Shown here: piece after piece, positions 1-10,204 of the stretch
Layout: each line of letters begins with the position of its first letter
Numbering within the stretch: position 1 is the first letter of the stretch
Source: Sacculina carcini
Taxonomy: Eukaryota > Arthropoda > Thecostraca > Sacculinidae
DNA length: 64,000 bases
Reading direction: 5' to 3'
NCBI GenBank assembly: GCA_916048095.2
Contig: OU696576.1
Span: forward strand, 5,499,664 to 5,563,663
The notes under the pieces: model-generated
What the model saw: the letters and a program-made list of their open reading frames with translations, nothing else
The model's database searches: none
What the model was told of the DNA's origin: nothing
Made by a program: the position numbers and the translations under genes

Positions 1-2820
1 ATCATATACCTCGCTATCATTTAAACCCACTCTTTATAGATACATTTAATTCGCCCGTCGTGCGGAACAGTTCATAAAATATAATTAATATTCAATTCAT
101 AAAAAAATTAGTGCAAATTGAAAAAGAAAAACAAACCCACAGGAAAGTTATAGCTAATCTAAAAGTCTAAATGTGAAATTTATGTTTCAATTTAGAAAAC
201 ATGTTTTTCCACAACACTATCAAAACAATGCAACCTTCTGTCATCTCTATAATTCCAGGTTAATGCTTCCGCTAAAACAGCATAAGTTGGCATTACATGA
301 TATTGCAACCCATATCCTTATGCAACTTATGCTTATGCAACTTGAAATTAAACCAATTAAATTACACAGTTAAATTCAGTAGTTTACTTTGTTCCCAATA
401 GCATTTTACCCGCCCGTCGTGCGGAACGTTATTGAGGACAATAAAGCCTTTATATTCAGTAGAGTGTAGCATTAATTAAACTGTACGCAATAAAACCACA
501 CCATCCATGCTTGGAGATAATATGATGCATTCTTAATTGTGATTGGGCTTCAGTGAAATTTAATCGGTGTATATTCCTGTGTAATCGCAAGTGCGCATAA
601 TAGCTGTCAAATTGGCAATATGTCCTTTTGACTTTACACCGCCGTAACTTCCTTCAGATACCCTTTGGAAAATTACAAATTATACCGTATTGTAGAAGAA
701 AAGATTTCTAGAACGATGGTATAATTTATTTTTATGTGTAACAAATAGTTACTGAGAAATAGTAGAAAAATGAATTAATTTTAGTCGCCCGGTGTTCAAG
801 TGTAATTTTGGATGTATTTGAGAATTTTGCAATTTTACACGTTTTTTGTATCATTTGTGGGTATAAATTACACCTTTTCTTGTAGAACACAAAATTCTCT
901 ACACAGTAGTATATTCCTGTGTAATCGCAAGTGCGCATAATAGCTGTCAAATTGGCAATATGTCCTTTTGACTTTACACCGCCGTCACTTCCTTCAGATA
1001 CACTTTGGAAAATTAAGAATTATACCGCATTTAAAAAAATACAATTTCCAGCACGATGATATAATTTATTTTAATGTGTGACAAATAGTTCCTGAGAAAT
1101 AGGTAGAAAAATGAATTAATTTAGGCGCCCGGTGATCAAGTGTAATTTTGGATGTATTTGACAATTTTGCCAATTTTACACATTTTTTGTATCATTTGTG
1201 GGTATAAATTATAACTTTTCTTGTAGAACACAAAATTATCTACACAATAGTATAATTTTTATAGCTGTACCATTGCTGGTTTATGAGGAATAGATAGGGG
1301 AATATTTACCAAAACATTCACGGTTTCCAGTGCTAATTTTGCATTTTTGACTTTGTCATTTTGACTTCACACCGCCGTAACTTTTTTTAATACACTTTGG
1401 AAAATTAAAAATTATACCGTGTTGTAGCAAACAAAATTCCCAGCATGATGGTATTATTTATTTAGTTGTGTGATAATTAGTTTTTGATACATAGAGAAAA
1501 AAGTATAGAAAATCGGACGCGTGGAGTATAAATATAATTTTGAATATAGATTGAAATTTTGTCATGTTTACATCTTTTATGTTCTATTTTTGGATATGAA
1601 TTATAACCTATCTTGTAGAACAGAAAATTTTCTACACAGTGGTATAATCTGTTTGGCTGTACCATTTCTGGTTTATGAGGAGTAGATGGCAGAGCATTGA
1701 CCACAATTTTCGCATTTTTCAGGGTTCATTTTGTGTTTTCACCGCCATAACTTTTTTTGATTTCATTTTTGAAATTTAAAATTTACTCTAAAGTGTAGAC
1801 AAGAAAATTTCCAACGTGATGGTATAAATTGTTAGCGGGTAGGCTGAGTGGTGGCCGAATAATAGCTGATAGAAAATGGACCAAGGAGGGTCGAACACAC
1901 ACACAGACACACACACACACACACACACAGAGGATCTCTTTTATATATATAGATATATATAGCATTAAAACCCGCCCGTTGTGCGGAGCAATTCATAACA
2001 TGAAATTCATATTCAATTCATAAAAAATATGGAAAAATAAAAATGAAATAGGGTACACTCATAAAAATATTAATCAATTGAAAATTATAAGTTTAATTAT
2101 TTTTATTTCGACACAATATTTCCCCTCAGTCCGCCTGAGTCATTTTTAAACCCGCCCGTCGTGCTGAATAATTCAGAACTCGAACACGATCCGTTCTGCA
2201 TCTTGAAGTCAAATCCATTGGTTTTGTGTATGGATTAATTCTACAGGGAAAATTGAACGTTCTATTGTCTATAGTTGCTGCCCGCGGAACATTTTTATTT
2301 TAAAAAAAAAACCTTTTTTTAAATGAACCATTTGAAAAAATGATCTAAAAACACTTTTTTAAACCCACCCGTCGTGCGGAACAATTCATACAATAAAATT
2401 CATATCAAATCCATAAAATATAATGAATACAAATTGAAAAGCAAAAAATGTAACCTATAAATATCTTAACCAATAGAAAAGTCTAAATGTGAATATTTTT
2501 GTTCTTATTTTGACAAATATTATCCCTCAACCCGCCTGATATAATTTTACACCATTATCATATTATCTCATAATTCCCGGTTAATGCTTCCACTAATGCA
2601 TCATATTCATACAGTTGTTATTTTTTGGATTACATCGATAATGCAGCCCTTGATATTACAGCCGATATTATATTATGCAATCTATATTCTGCTACGTATT
2701 ATTCCTAATACATATATCATCAGATCGCAAAATATATTTAAAGGTTCACATCATTCTCCAAAATCATTTGCTTAAGAGCTATTCTACTTTTATCGCTAGA
2801 ATATTTACTGCTAGCAAAAT
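1..2820 (+). repeat. Array unit 1, short form (2820 bp)
   Basis: This unit is 871 bp shorter than a standard unit. Two blocks are absent: the linker plus C2 (about 405 bp) and A4 plus B1 (about 466 bp). Its D tail carries a nearly pure CA tract (about 1897-1929) instead of the CAGA-rich tract of the others, and several tail bases (1741-1800) match the more diverged units 13 and 14. It could be an ancestral simpler form, a deletion derivative or a unit near the left array edge; the window cannot decide. Confidence 0.9.
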
Positions 2821-2871
2821 ATCATATACCTCGCTATCATTTAAACCCACTCTTTATAGATACATTTAATT

Positions 2872-3228
2872 CGCCCGTCGTGCGGAACAGTTCATAAAAT
2901 ATAATTAATATTCAATTAATAAAAAAATTAGTGCAAATTGAAAAAGAAAAACAAACCCACAGGAAAGTTATAGCTAATCTAAAAGTCTAAATGTGAAATT
3001 TATGTTTCAATTTAGAAAACATGTTTTTCCACAACACTATCAAAACAATGCAACCTTCTGTCATCTCTATAATTCCAGGTTAATGCTTCCGCTAAAACAG
3101 CATAAGTTGGCATTACATGATATTGCAACCCATATCCTTATGCAACTTATGCTTATGCAACTTGAAATTAAACCAATTAAATTACACAGTTAAATTCAGT
3201 AGTTTACTCTGTTCCCAATAGCATTTTA
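2872..3228 (+). repeat. Module A1 of the reference unit
   Basis: The module opens with CGCCCGTCGTGCGGAAC and continues into AT-rich sequence with AATTCATAA-like words and AAAGTCTAAATGTGAA, both shared with A2-A4. Its second half (about 3010-3228) has no close counterpart in the other A modules. It contains short repeats of ATGCAACTT/TATGCTTATG at 3138-3165. Confidence 0.8.
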
Positions 3229-3390
3229 CCCGCCCGTCGTGCGGAACGTTATTGAGGACAATAAAGCCTTTATATTCAGTAGAGTGTAGCATTAATTAAA
3301 CTGTACGCAATAAAACCACACCATCCATGCTTGGAGATAATATGATGCATTCTTAATTGTGATTGGGCTTCAGTGAAATTTAATCGGTGT
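3229..3390 (+). repeat. Module E (GC-rich box plus leader of the C array)
   Basis: A GC-rich box is followed by a sequence unlike A or B (it begins GTTATTGAGGAC). It ends with TGTGATTGGGCTTCAGTG, part of which is repeated in the linker before C2. A separate, box-less copy of E begins at about 50428 in unit 13. Confidence 0.75.
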
Positions 3391-3731
3391 ATATTCCTGT
3401 GTAATCGCAAGTGCGCATAATAGCTGTCAAATTGGCAATATGTCCTTTTGACTTTACACCGCCGTAACTTCCTTCAGATACCCTTTGGAAAATTACAAAT
3501 TATACCGTATTGTAGAAGAAAAGATTTATAGAACGATGGTATAATTTATTTTTATGTGTAACAAATAGTTACTGAGAAATAGTAGAAAAATGAATTAATT
3601 TTAGTCGCCCGGTGTTCAAGTGTAATTTTGGATGTATTTGAGAATTTTGCCAATTTTACACGTTTTTTGTATCATTTGTGGGTATAAATTATAGCTTATC
3701 TTGTAGAACACAAAATTCTCTACACAGTAGT
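3391..3731 (+). repeat. Module C1, about 340-bp subrepeat
   Basis: It starts with ATATTCCTGTGTAATCGCAA and includes CACCGCCGTAACTTCCTTCA and GTCGCCCGGTG. The next copy of the start lies 341 bp downstream. The module has two halves sharing TGTAGAA, AAAATT and GGTATAATT or AGTATA words, so it looks like an old dimer. Confidence 0.88.
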
Positions 3732-3794
3732 ATATTCCTGTGTAATCGCAAGTGCGTAAATTGTGATTGGACTTCAGTGAAATTTAATCAGTGT
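3732..3794 (+). repeat. 63-bp linker between C1 and C2
   Basis: It repeats the start of a C module and then the end of module E (TGATTGGACTTCAGTGAAAT), so it is a truncated C-E junction. Unit 1 lacks it together with C2, which suggests that C2 and the linker were gained or lost as one block. Confidence 0.75.
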
Positions 3795-4136
3795 ATATTC
3801 ATGTGTAATCGCAAGTACGCATAATAGCTGTCAAATTGGCAACATGACATTTTGACTTTACACCGGCGTAACTTCCTTCAGATACACTTTGGAAAATTAA
3901 TAATTATACCGTACTGTAGGAAAAAAAATTTCTAGCACGATGGTATAATTAATTTTAATGTATGACAAATAGTTCCTGAGAAATGGGTATAAAAATGAAT
4001 AAATTGTAGTCACCCGGTGTTCAAGTGTCATTTTGGATGTATTTGAGAATTTTGCCAATTTTACACGTTTTTTGTATCATTTGTGGGTATAAATTACACC
4101 TTTTCTTGTAGAACACAAAATTCTCTACACAGTAGT
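3795..4136 (+). repeat. Module C2, about 340-bp subrepeat
   Basis: This is a second C copy of 342 bp, with a distinctive CACCGGCGTAACTTCC where the other copies have CACCGCCG. It carries marker 2, an optional TA insertion (AAGTACGC or AAGTATACGC), in different array units. Confidence 0.87.
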
Positions 4137-4475
4137 ATATTCCTGTGTAATCGCAAGTGCGCATAATAGCTGTCAAATTGGCAATATGTCCTTTTGACTT
4201 TACACCGCCGTCACTTCCTTCAGATACACTTTGGAAAATTAAGAATTATACCGCATTTTAAAAAATACAATTTCCAGCACGATGATATAATTTATTTTAA
4301 TGTGTGATAAATAGTTCCTGAGAAATAGGTAGAAAAATGAATTAATTTAGGCGCCCGGTGATCAAGTGTAATTTTGGATGTATTTGACAATTTTGCCAAT
4401 TTTACACATTTTTTGTATCATTTGTGGGTATAAATTATAACTTTTCTTGTAGAACACAAAATTATCTACACAATA
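4137..4475 (+). repeat. Module C3, about 340-bp subrepeat
   Basis: This is the third C copy, with CACCGCCGTCACTTCC and GGCGCCCGGTGATC as diagnostic variants. It ends in TTATCTACACAATAGTATAA and leads directly into the more diverged C4. Confidence 0.87.
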
Positions 4476-5190
4476 GTATAATTTTTATAGCTGTACCATT
4501 GCTGGTTTATGAGGAATAGATAGGGGAATATTTACCAAAACATTCACGGTTTCCAGTGCTAATTTTGCATTTTTGACTTTGTCATTTTGACTTCACACCG
4601 CCGTAACTTTTTTTTAATACACTTTGGAAAATTAAAAATTATACCGTGTTGTAGCAAACAAAATTCCCAGCATGATGGTATTATTTATTTAGTTGTGTGA
4701 TAATTAGTTTTTGATACATAGAGAAAAAAGTATAGAAAATCGGACGCGTGGAGTATAAATATAATTTTGAATATAGATTGAAATTTTGTCATGTTTACAT
4801 CTTTTATGTTCTATTTTTGGATATGAATTATAACCTATCTTGTAGAACAGAAAATTCTCTACACAGTGGTATAATCTGTTTGGCTGTACCATTTCTGGTT
4901 TATGAGGAGTAGATGGCAGAGCATTGACCACAATTTTCGCATTTTTCAGGGTTCATTTTGTCTTTTCACCGCTATAACGTTTTTTGATTTCATTTTTGAA
5001 ATTTAAAACTTAATTTAAAGTGTAGACAAGAAAATTTCCAACGTGATGGTATAAATTGTTAGCGGGTAGGCTGAGTGGTGGCCGAATAATAGCTGATAGA
5101 AAATGGACCAAGGAGGGTCGAACAGACACACAGACAGACAGACAGATACACACACAGACACACAGAGGATCTCTTTTATATATATAGATA
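4476..5190 (+). repeat. Module C4 plus D tail ending in (TA)n
   Basis: C4 is a diverged C copy (CACACCGCCGTAAC, TGTAGCAAACAAAATTCC, TGTAGAACAGAAAATTCTCT). D repeats the first half again in weaker form (TCACCGCTATAACG, TGTAGACAAGAAAATTTCC). It then runs through GGACCAAGGAGGGTCGAACA, a CACA/CAGA tract and TTTTATATATATAGATA. This tail resembles the simple-repeat 3' ends of short non-LTR or SINE-like elements, which is an inference. A dispersed copy lies at 57202-57674. Confidence 0.85.
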
Positions 5191-5364
5191 TAGCATTAAA
5201 ACCGCATTAAAACCCGCCCGTTGTGCGGAAAAATTCATAAAAATATTACAAATTAAAAATAAATAAGGCAAACTCATGAAGACCTTAATCAATTAAAAAG
5301 TCTAAATTTCATTATTTTTAATTTTATTTTGACAAAATATTTTCACTCAACCCGCCTCATATTT
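5191..5364 (+). repeat. Module A4
   Basis: It opens GCATTAAAACC twice (a small slippage duplication) and then has the GC-rich box variant with TTGTGCGG. It contains AAAGTCTAAAT and ends TTTTGACAAAATATT followed by CAACCCGCCTCATATTT. A1-A4 are diverged copies of each other. The dispersed minus-strand copy at 56971-57176 is closest to this one. Confidence 0.85.
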
Positions 5365-5651
5365 AAACCCGCCCGACGTGAGGAAAAATTCAGAACTCGA
5401 ACACCATCCGTTCTGGTTCTTGAAGTCAAATCCATTAGTTTTGTATATGAATTCATTCTATACGGTGAAATTGAACGTTTTATTGCTGCCCGCGGGACAT
5501 TTTTATTTCATAAAAATGAGCCATCGCTTCGTTTGCGTTTGAAGCCCCTGATAATTGAACCAGCGAACCATGAGCCAGCGCAATTATGTCACCTCATATT
5601 CAAGCATACATACACAGACAGACAGATAATTTCTTCTTTATGTATATATAT
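5365..5651 (+). repeat. Module B1
   Basis: It opens with the box variant CCCGCCCGACGTGAGGA followed by ATTCAGAACTCGAACACC. It includes GCTGCCCGCGGGACATTT and ends in CATACATACACAGACAGACA and a short (TA)n before GCATTAAAACCC. The end has the same plan as the D tail: simple repeat, TC-rich stretch, (TA)n. It stays open in one frame for about 120 codons in most units, but comparison with B2 shows no coding constraint. Confidence 0.85.
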
Positions 5652-5837
5652 AGCATTAAAACCCGCCCGTTGTGCGGAGCAATTCATAACATGAAATTCA
5701 TATTCAATTCATAAAAAATATGCAAAAATAAAAATGAAATAGGGTACACTCATAAAAATATTAATCAATTGAAAATTATAAGTTTAATTATTTTTATTTC
5801 GACACAATATTTCCCCTCAGTCCGCCTGAGTCATTTT
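5652..5837 (+). repeat. Module A3
   Basis: This is an A copy with CCCGCCCGTTGTGCGGAGCA, then a long AT-rich body, CGACACAATATTTCCCCTCA and TCCGCCTGAG. It ends where the next GC-rich box begins. Marker 3 (AAGTTTAAT or AAGTTAAAT) lies in it; the second form occurs in units 7, 9 and 13. Confidence 0.83.
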
Positions 5838-6050
5838 TAAACCCGCCCGTCGTGCTGAATAATTCAGAACTCGAACACGATCCGTTCTGCATCTTGAAGT
5901 CAAATCCATTGGTTTTGTGTATGGATTAATTCTACAGGGAAAATTGAACGTTCTATTGTCTATAGCTGCTGCCCGCGGAACATTTTTATTTTAAAAAAAA
6001 AAACTTTTTTTAAATGAACCATTTGAAAAAATGATCTAAAAACACTTTTT
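5838..6050 (+). repeat. Module B2, shortened B
   Basis: It shares the first part of B1 (AATTCAGAACTCGAACAC, CTTGAAGTCAAATCCATT, GCTGCCCGCGG) and then turns into a poly-A/poly-T stretch of variable length. It lacks the simple-repeat end of B1. Compared with B1 it carries small insertions and mostly amino-acid-changing differences. Confidence 0.83.
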
Positions 6051-6558
6051 TAAACCCACCCGTCGTGCGGAACAATTCATACAATAAAATTCATATCAAA
6101 TCCATAAAATATAATGAATACAAATTGAAAAGCAAAAAATGTAACCTATAAATATCTTAACCAATAGAAAAGTCTAAATGTGAATATTTTTGTTCTTATT
6201 TTGACAAATATTATCCCTCAACCCGCCTGATATAATTTTACACCATTATCATATTATCTCATAATTCCCGGTTAATGCTTCCACTAATGCATCATATTCA
6301 TACAGTTGTTATTTTTTGGATTACATCGATAATGCAGCCCTTGATATTACAGCCGATATTATATTATGCAATCTATATTCTGCTACGTATTATTCCTAAT
6401 ACATATATCATCAGATCGCAAAATATATTTAAAGGTTCACATCATTCTCCAAAATCATTTGCTTAAGAGCTATTCTACTTTTATCGCTAGAATATTTACT
6501 GCTAGCAAAATATCATATACCTCGCTATCATTTAAACCCACTCTTTATAGATACATTT
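6051..6558 (+). repeat. Module A2 (crosses the arbitrary unit boundary)
   Basis: It opens AAACCCACCCGTCGTGCGGA. It contains GAAAAGTCTAAATGTGAA and TTTTGACAAATATTATCCCT followed by CAACCCGCCTGATAT, the end typical of A. About 300 bp of unit-specific AT-rich sequence follows, up to the next box at 6563. Confidence 0.8.
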
Positions 6559-9500
6559 AATTCGCCCGTCGTGCGGAACAGTTCATAAAATATAATTAAT
6601 ATTCAATTAATAAAAAAATTAGTGCAAATTGAAAAAGAAAAACAAACCCACAGGAAAGTTATAGCTAATCTAAAAGTCTAAATGTGAAATTTATGTTTCA
6701 ATTTAGAAAACATGTTTTTCCACAACACTATCAAAACAATGCAACCTTCTGTCATCTCTATAATTCCAGGTTAATGCTTCCGCTAAAACAGCATAAGTTG
6801 GCATTACATGATATTGCAACCCATATCCTTATGCAACTTATGCTTATGCAACTTGAAATTAAACCAATTAAATTACACAGTTAAATTCAGTAGTTTACTT
6901 TGTTCCCAATAGCATTTTACCCGCCCGTCGTGCGGAACGTTATTGAGGACAATAAAGCCTTTATATTCAGTAGAGTGTAGCATTAATTAAACTGTACGCA
7001 ATAAAACCACACCATCCATGCTTGGAGATAATATGATGCATTCTTAATTGTGATTGGGCTTCAGTGAAATTTAATCGGTGTATATTCCTGTGTAATCGCA
7101 AGTGCGCATAATAGCTGTCAAATTGGCAATATGTCCTTTTGACTTTACACCGCCGTAACTTCCTTCAGATACCCTTTGGAAAATTACAAATTATACCGTA
7201 TTGTAGAAGAAAAGATTTATAGAACGATGGTATAATTTATTTTTATGTGTAACAAATCGTTACTGAGAAATAGTAGAAAAATGAATTAATTTTAGTCGCC
7301 CGGTGTTCAAGTGTAATTTTGGATGTATTTGAGAATTTTGCCAATTTTACACGTTTTTTGTATCATTTGTGGGTATAAATTATAGCTTATCTTGTAGAAC
7401 ACAAAATTCTCTACACAGTAGTATATTCCTGTGTAATCGCAAGTGCGTAAATTGTGATTGGACTTCAGTGAAATTTAATCAGTGTATATTCATGTGTAAT
7501 CGCAAGTATACGCATAATAGCTGTCAAATTGGCAACATGACATTTTGACTTTACACCGGCGTAACTTCCTTCAGATACACTTTGGAAAATTAATAATTAT
7601 ACCGTACTGTAGGAAAAAAAATTTCTAGCACGATGGTATAATTAATTTTAATGTATGACAAATAGTTCCTGAGAAATGGGTATAAAAATGAATAAATTGT
7701 AGTCACCCGGTGTTCAAGTGTCATTTTGGATGTATTTGAGAATTTTGCCAATTTTACACGTTTTTTGTATCATTTGTGGGTATAAATTACACCTTTTCTT
7801 GTAGAACACAAAATTCTCTACACAGTAGTATATTCCTGTGTAATCGCAAGTGCGCATAATAGCTGTCAAATTGGCAATATGTCCTTTTGACTTTACACCG
7901 CCGTCACTTCCTTCAGATACACTTTGGAAAATTAAGAATTATACCGCATTTTAAAAAATACAATTTCCAGCACGATGATATAATTTATTTTAATGTGTGA
8001 TAAATAGTTCCTGAGAAATAGGTAGAAAAATGAATTAATTTAGGCGCCCGGTGATCAAGTGTAATTTTGGATGTATTTGACAATTTTGCCAATTTTACAC
8101 ATTTTTTGTATCATTTGTGGGTATAAATTATAACTTTTCTTGTAGAACACAAAATTATCTACACAATAGTATAATTTTTATAGCTGTACCATTGCTGGTT
8201 TATGAGGAATAGATAGGGGAATATTTACCAAAACATTCACGGTTTCCAGTGCTAATTTTGCATTTTTGACTTTGTCATTTTGACTTCACACCGCCGTAAC
8301 TTTTTTTTAATACACTTTGGAAAATTAAAAATTATACCGTGTTGTAGCAAACAAAATTCCCAGCATGATGGTATTATTTATTTAGTTGTGTGATAATTAG
8401 TTTTTGATACATAGAGAAAAAAGTATAGAAAATCGGACGCGTGGAGTATAAATATAATTTTTAATATAGATTGAAATTTTGTCATGTTTACATCTTTTAT
8501 GTTCTATTTTTGGATATGAATTATAACCTATCTTGTAGAACAGAAAATTCTCTACACAGTGGTATAATCTGTTTGGCTGTACCATTTCTGGTTTATGAGG
8601 AGTAGATGGCAGAGCATTGACCACAATTTTCGCATTTTTCAGGGTTCATTTTGTCTTTTCACCGCTATAACGTTTTTTGATTTCATTTTTGAAATTTAAA
8701 ACTTAATTTAAAGTGTAGACAAGAAAATTTCCAACGTGATGGTATAAATTGTTAGCGGGTAGGCTGAGTGGTGGCCGAATAATAGCTGATAGAAAATGGA
8801 CCAAGGAGGGTCGAACAGACACACAGACAGACAGACAGATACACACACAGACACACAGAGGATCTCTTTTATATATATAGATATAGCATTAAAACCGCAT
8901 TAAAACCCGCCCGTTGTGCGGAAAAATTCATAAAAATATTACAAATTAAAAATAAATAAGGCAAACTCATGAAGACCTTAATCAATTAAAAAGTCTAAAT
9001 TTCATTATTTTTAATTTTATTTTGACAAAATATTTTCACTCAACCCGCCTCATATTTAAACCCGCCCGACGTGAGGAAAAATTCAGAACTCGAACACCAT
9101 CCGTTCTGGTTCTTGAAGTCAAATCCATTAGTTTTGTATATGAATTCATTCTATACGGTGAAATTGAACGTTTTATTGCTGCCCGCGGGACATTTTTATT
9201 TCATAAAAATGAGCCATCGCTTCGTTTGCGTTTGAAGCCCCTGATAATTGAACCAGCGAACCATGAGCCAGCGCAATTATGTCACCTCATATTCAAGCAT
9301 ACATACACAGACAGACAGATAATTTCTTCTTTATGTATATATATAGCATTAAAACCCGCCCGTTGTGCGGAGCAATTCATAACATGAAATTCATATTCAA
9401 TTCATAAAAAATATGGAAAAATAAAAATGAAATAGGGTACACTCATAAAAATATTAATCAATTGAAAATTATAAGTTTAATTATTTTTATTTCGACACAA

Positions 9501-10204
9501 TATTTCCCCTCAGTCCGCCTGAGTCATTTTTAAACCCGCCCGTCGTGCTGAATAATTCAGAACTCGAACACGATCCGTTCTGCATCTTGAAGTCAAATCC
9601 ATTGGTTTTGTGTATGGATTAATTCTACAGGGAAAATTGAACGTTCTATTGTCTATAGTTGCTGCCCGCGGAACATTTTTATTTTAAAAAAAAAACCTTT
9701 TTTTAAATGAACCATTTGAAAAAATGATCTAAAAACACTTTTTTAAACCCACCCGTCGTGCGGAACAATTCATACAATAAAATTCATATCAAATCCATAA
9801 AATATAATGAATACAAATTGAAAAGCAAAAAATGTAACCTATAAATATCTTAACCAATAGAAAAGTCTAAATGTGAATATTTTTGTTCTTATTTTGACAA
9901 ATATTATCCCTCAACCCGCCTGATATAATTTTACACCATTATCATATTATCTCATAATTCCCGGTTAATGCTTCCACTAATGCATCATATTCATACAGTT
10001 GTTATTTTTTGGATTACATCGATAATGCAGCCCTTGATATTACAGCCGATATTATATTATGCAATCTATATTCTGCTACGTATTATTCCTAATACATATA
10101 TCATCAGATCGCAAAATATATTTAAAGGTTCACATCATTCTCCAAAATCATTTGCTTAAGAGCTATTCTACTTTTATCGCTAGAATATTTACTGCTAGCA
10201 AAAT
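6512..10204 (+). repeat. Array unit 3, standard form (3693 bp)
   Basis: It has the same module order as unit 2. Marker 1 is T and marker 2 has the TA insertion (near 7509). Private differences include CAAATCGTTAC near 7256 and TTTTTAATATAG near 8460. Confidence 0.92.

Larger units (their letters stand above)
2821..6511 (+). repeat. Array unit 2, standard form (3691 bp), used here as reference
   Basis: It contains the full module order A1-E-C1-linker-C2-C3-C4/D-A4-B1-A3-B2-A2 and seven GC-rich boxes. It carries C at marker 1 (TTTACTCTG near 3209) and lacks the TA insertion at marker 2 (near 3815). It shares a G-to-C change near 5722 with unit 6 only, which has the same length. Confidence 0.93.

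Noticed and set aside
173-373. Plus-strand 66-codon frame in A1 of every unit
   Set aside because: There is no family resemblance, and the related A2-A4 modules do not keep the frame. It is treated as a repeat by-product.
4704-4931. Minus-strand 75-codon frame recurring in C4 of almost every unit
   Set aside because: It has no recognisable domain, is interrupted in the diverged unit 13 copies and has a composition that follows the AT-rich repeat. It is open by chance.
5329-5694. A frame of about 121 codons repeated in most units (variants of 107-128 codons), reading KPARR at the GC-rich box
   Set aside because: It spans the border of A4 and B1 and reads into A3, with no domain. In the first part of B1 against B2, about five of six differences change the amino acid, and the alignment needs frame-breaking gaps. 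Conservation among units reflects homogenisation, not selection.
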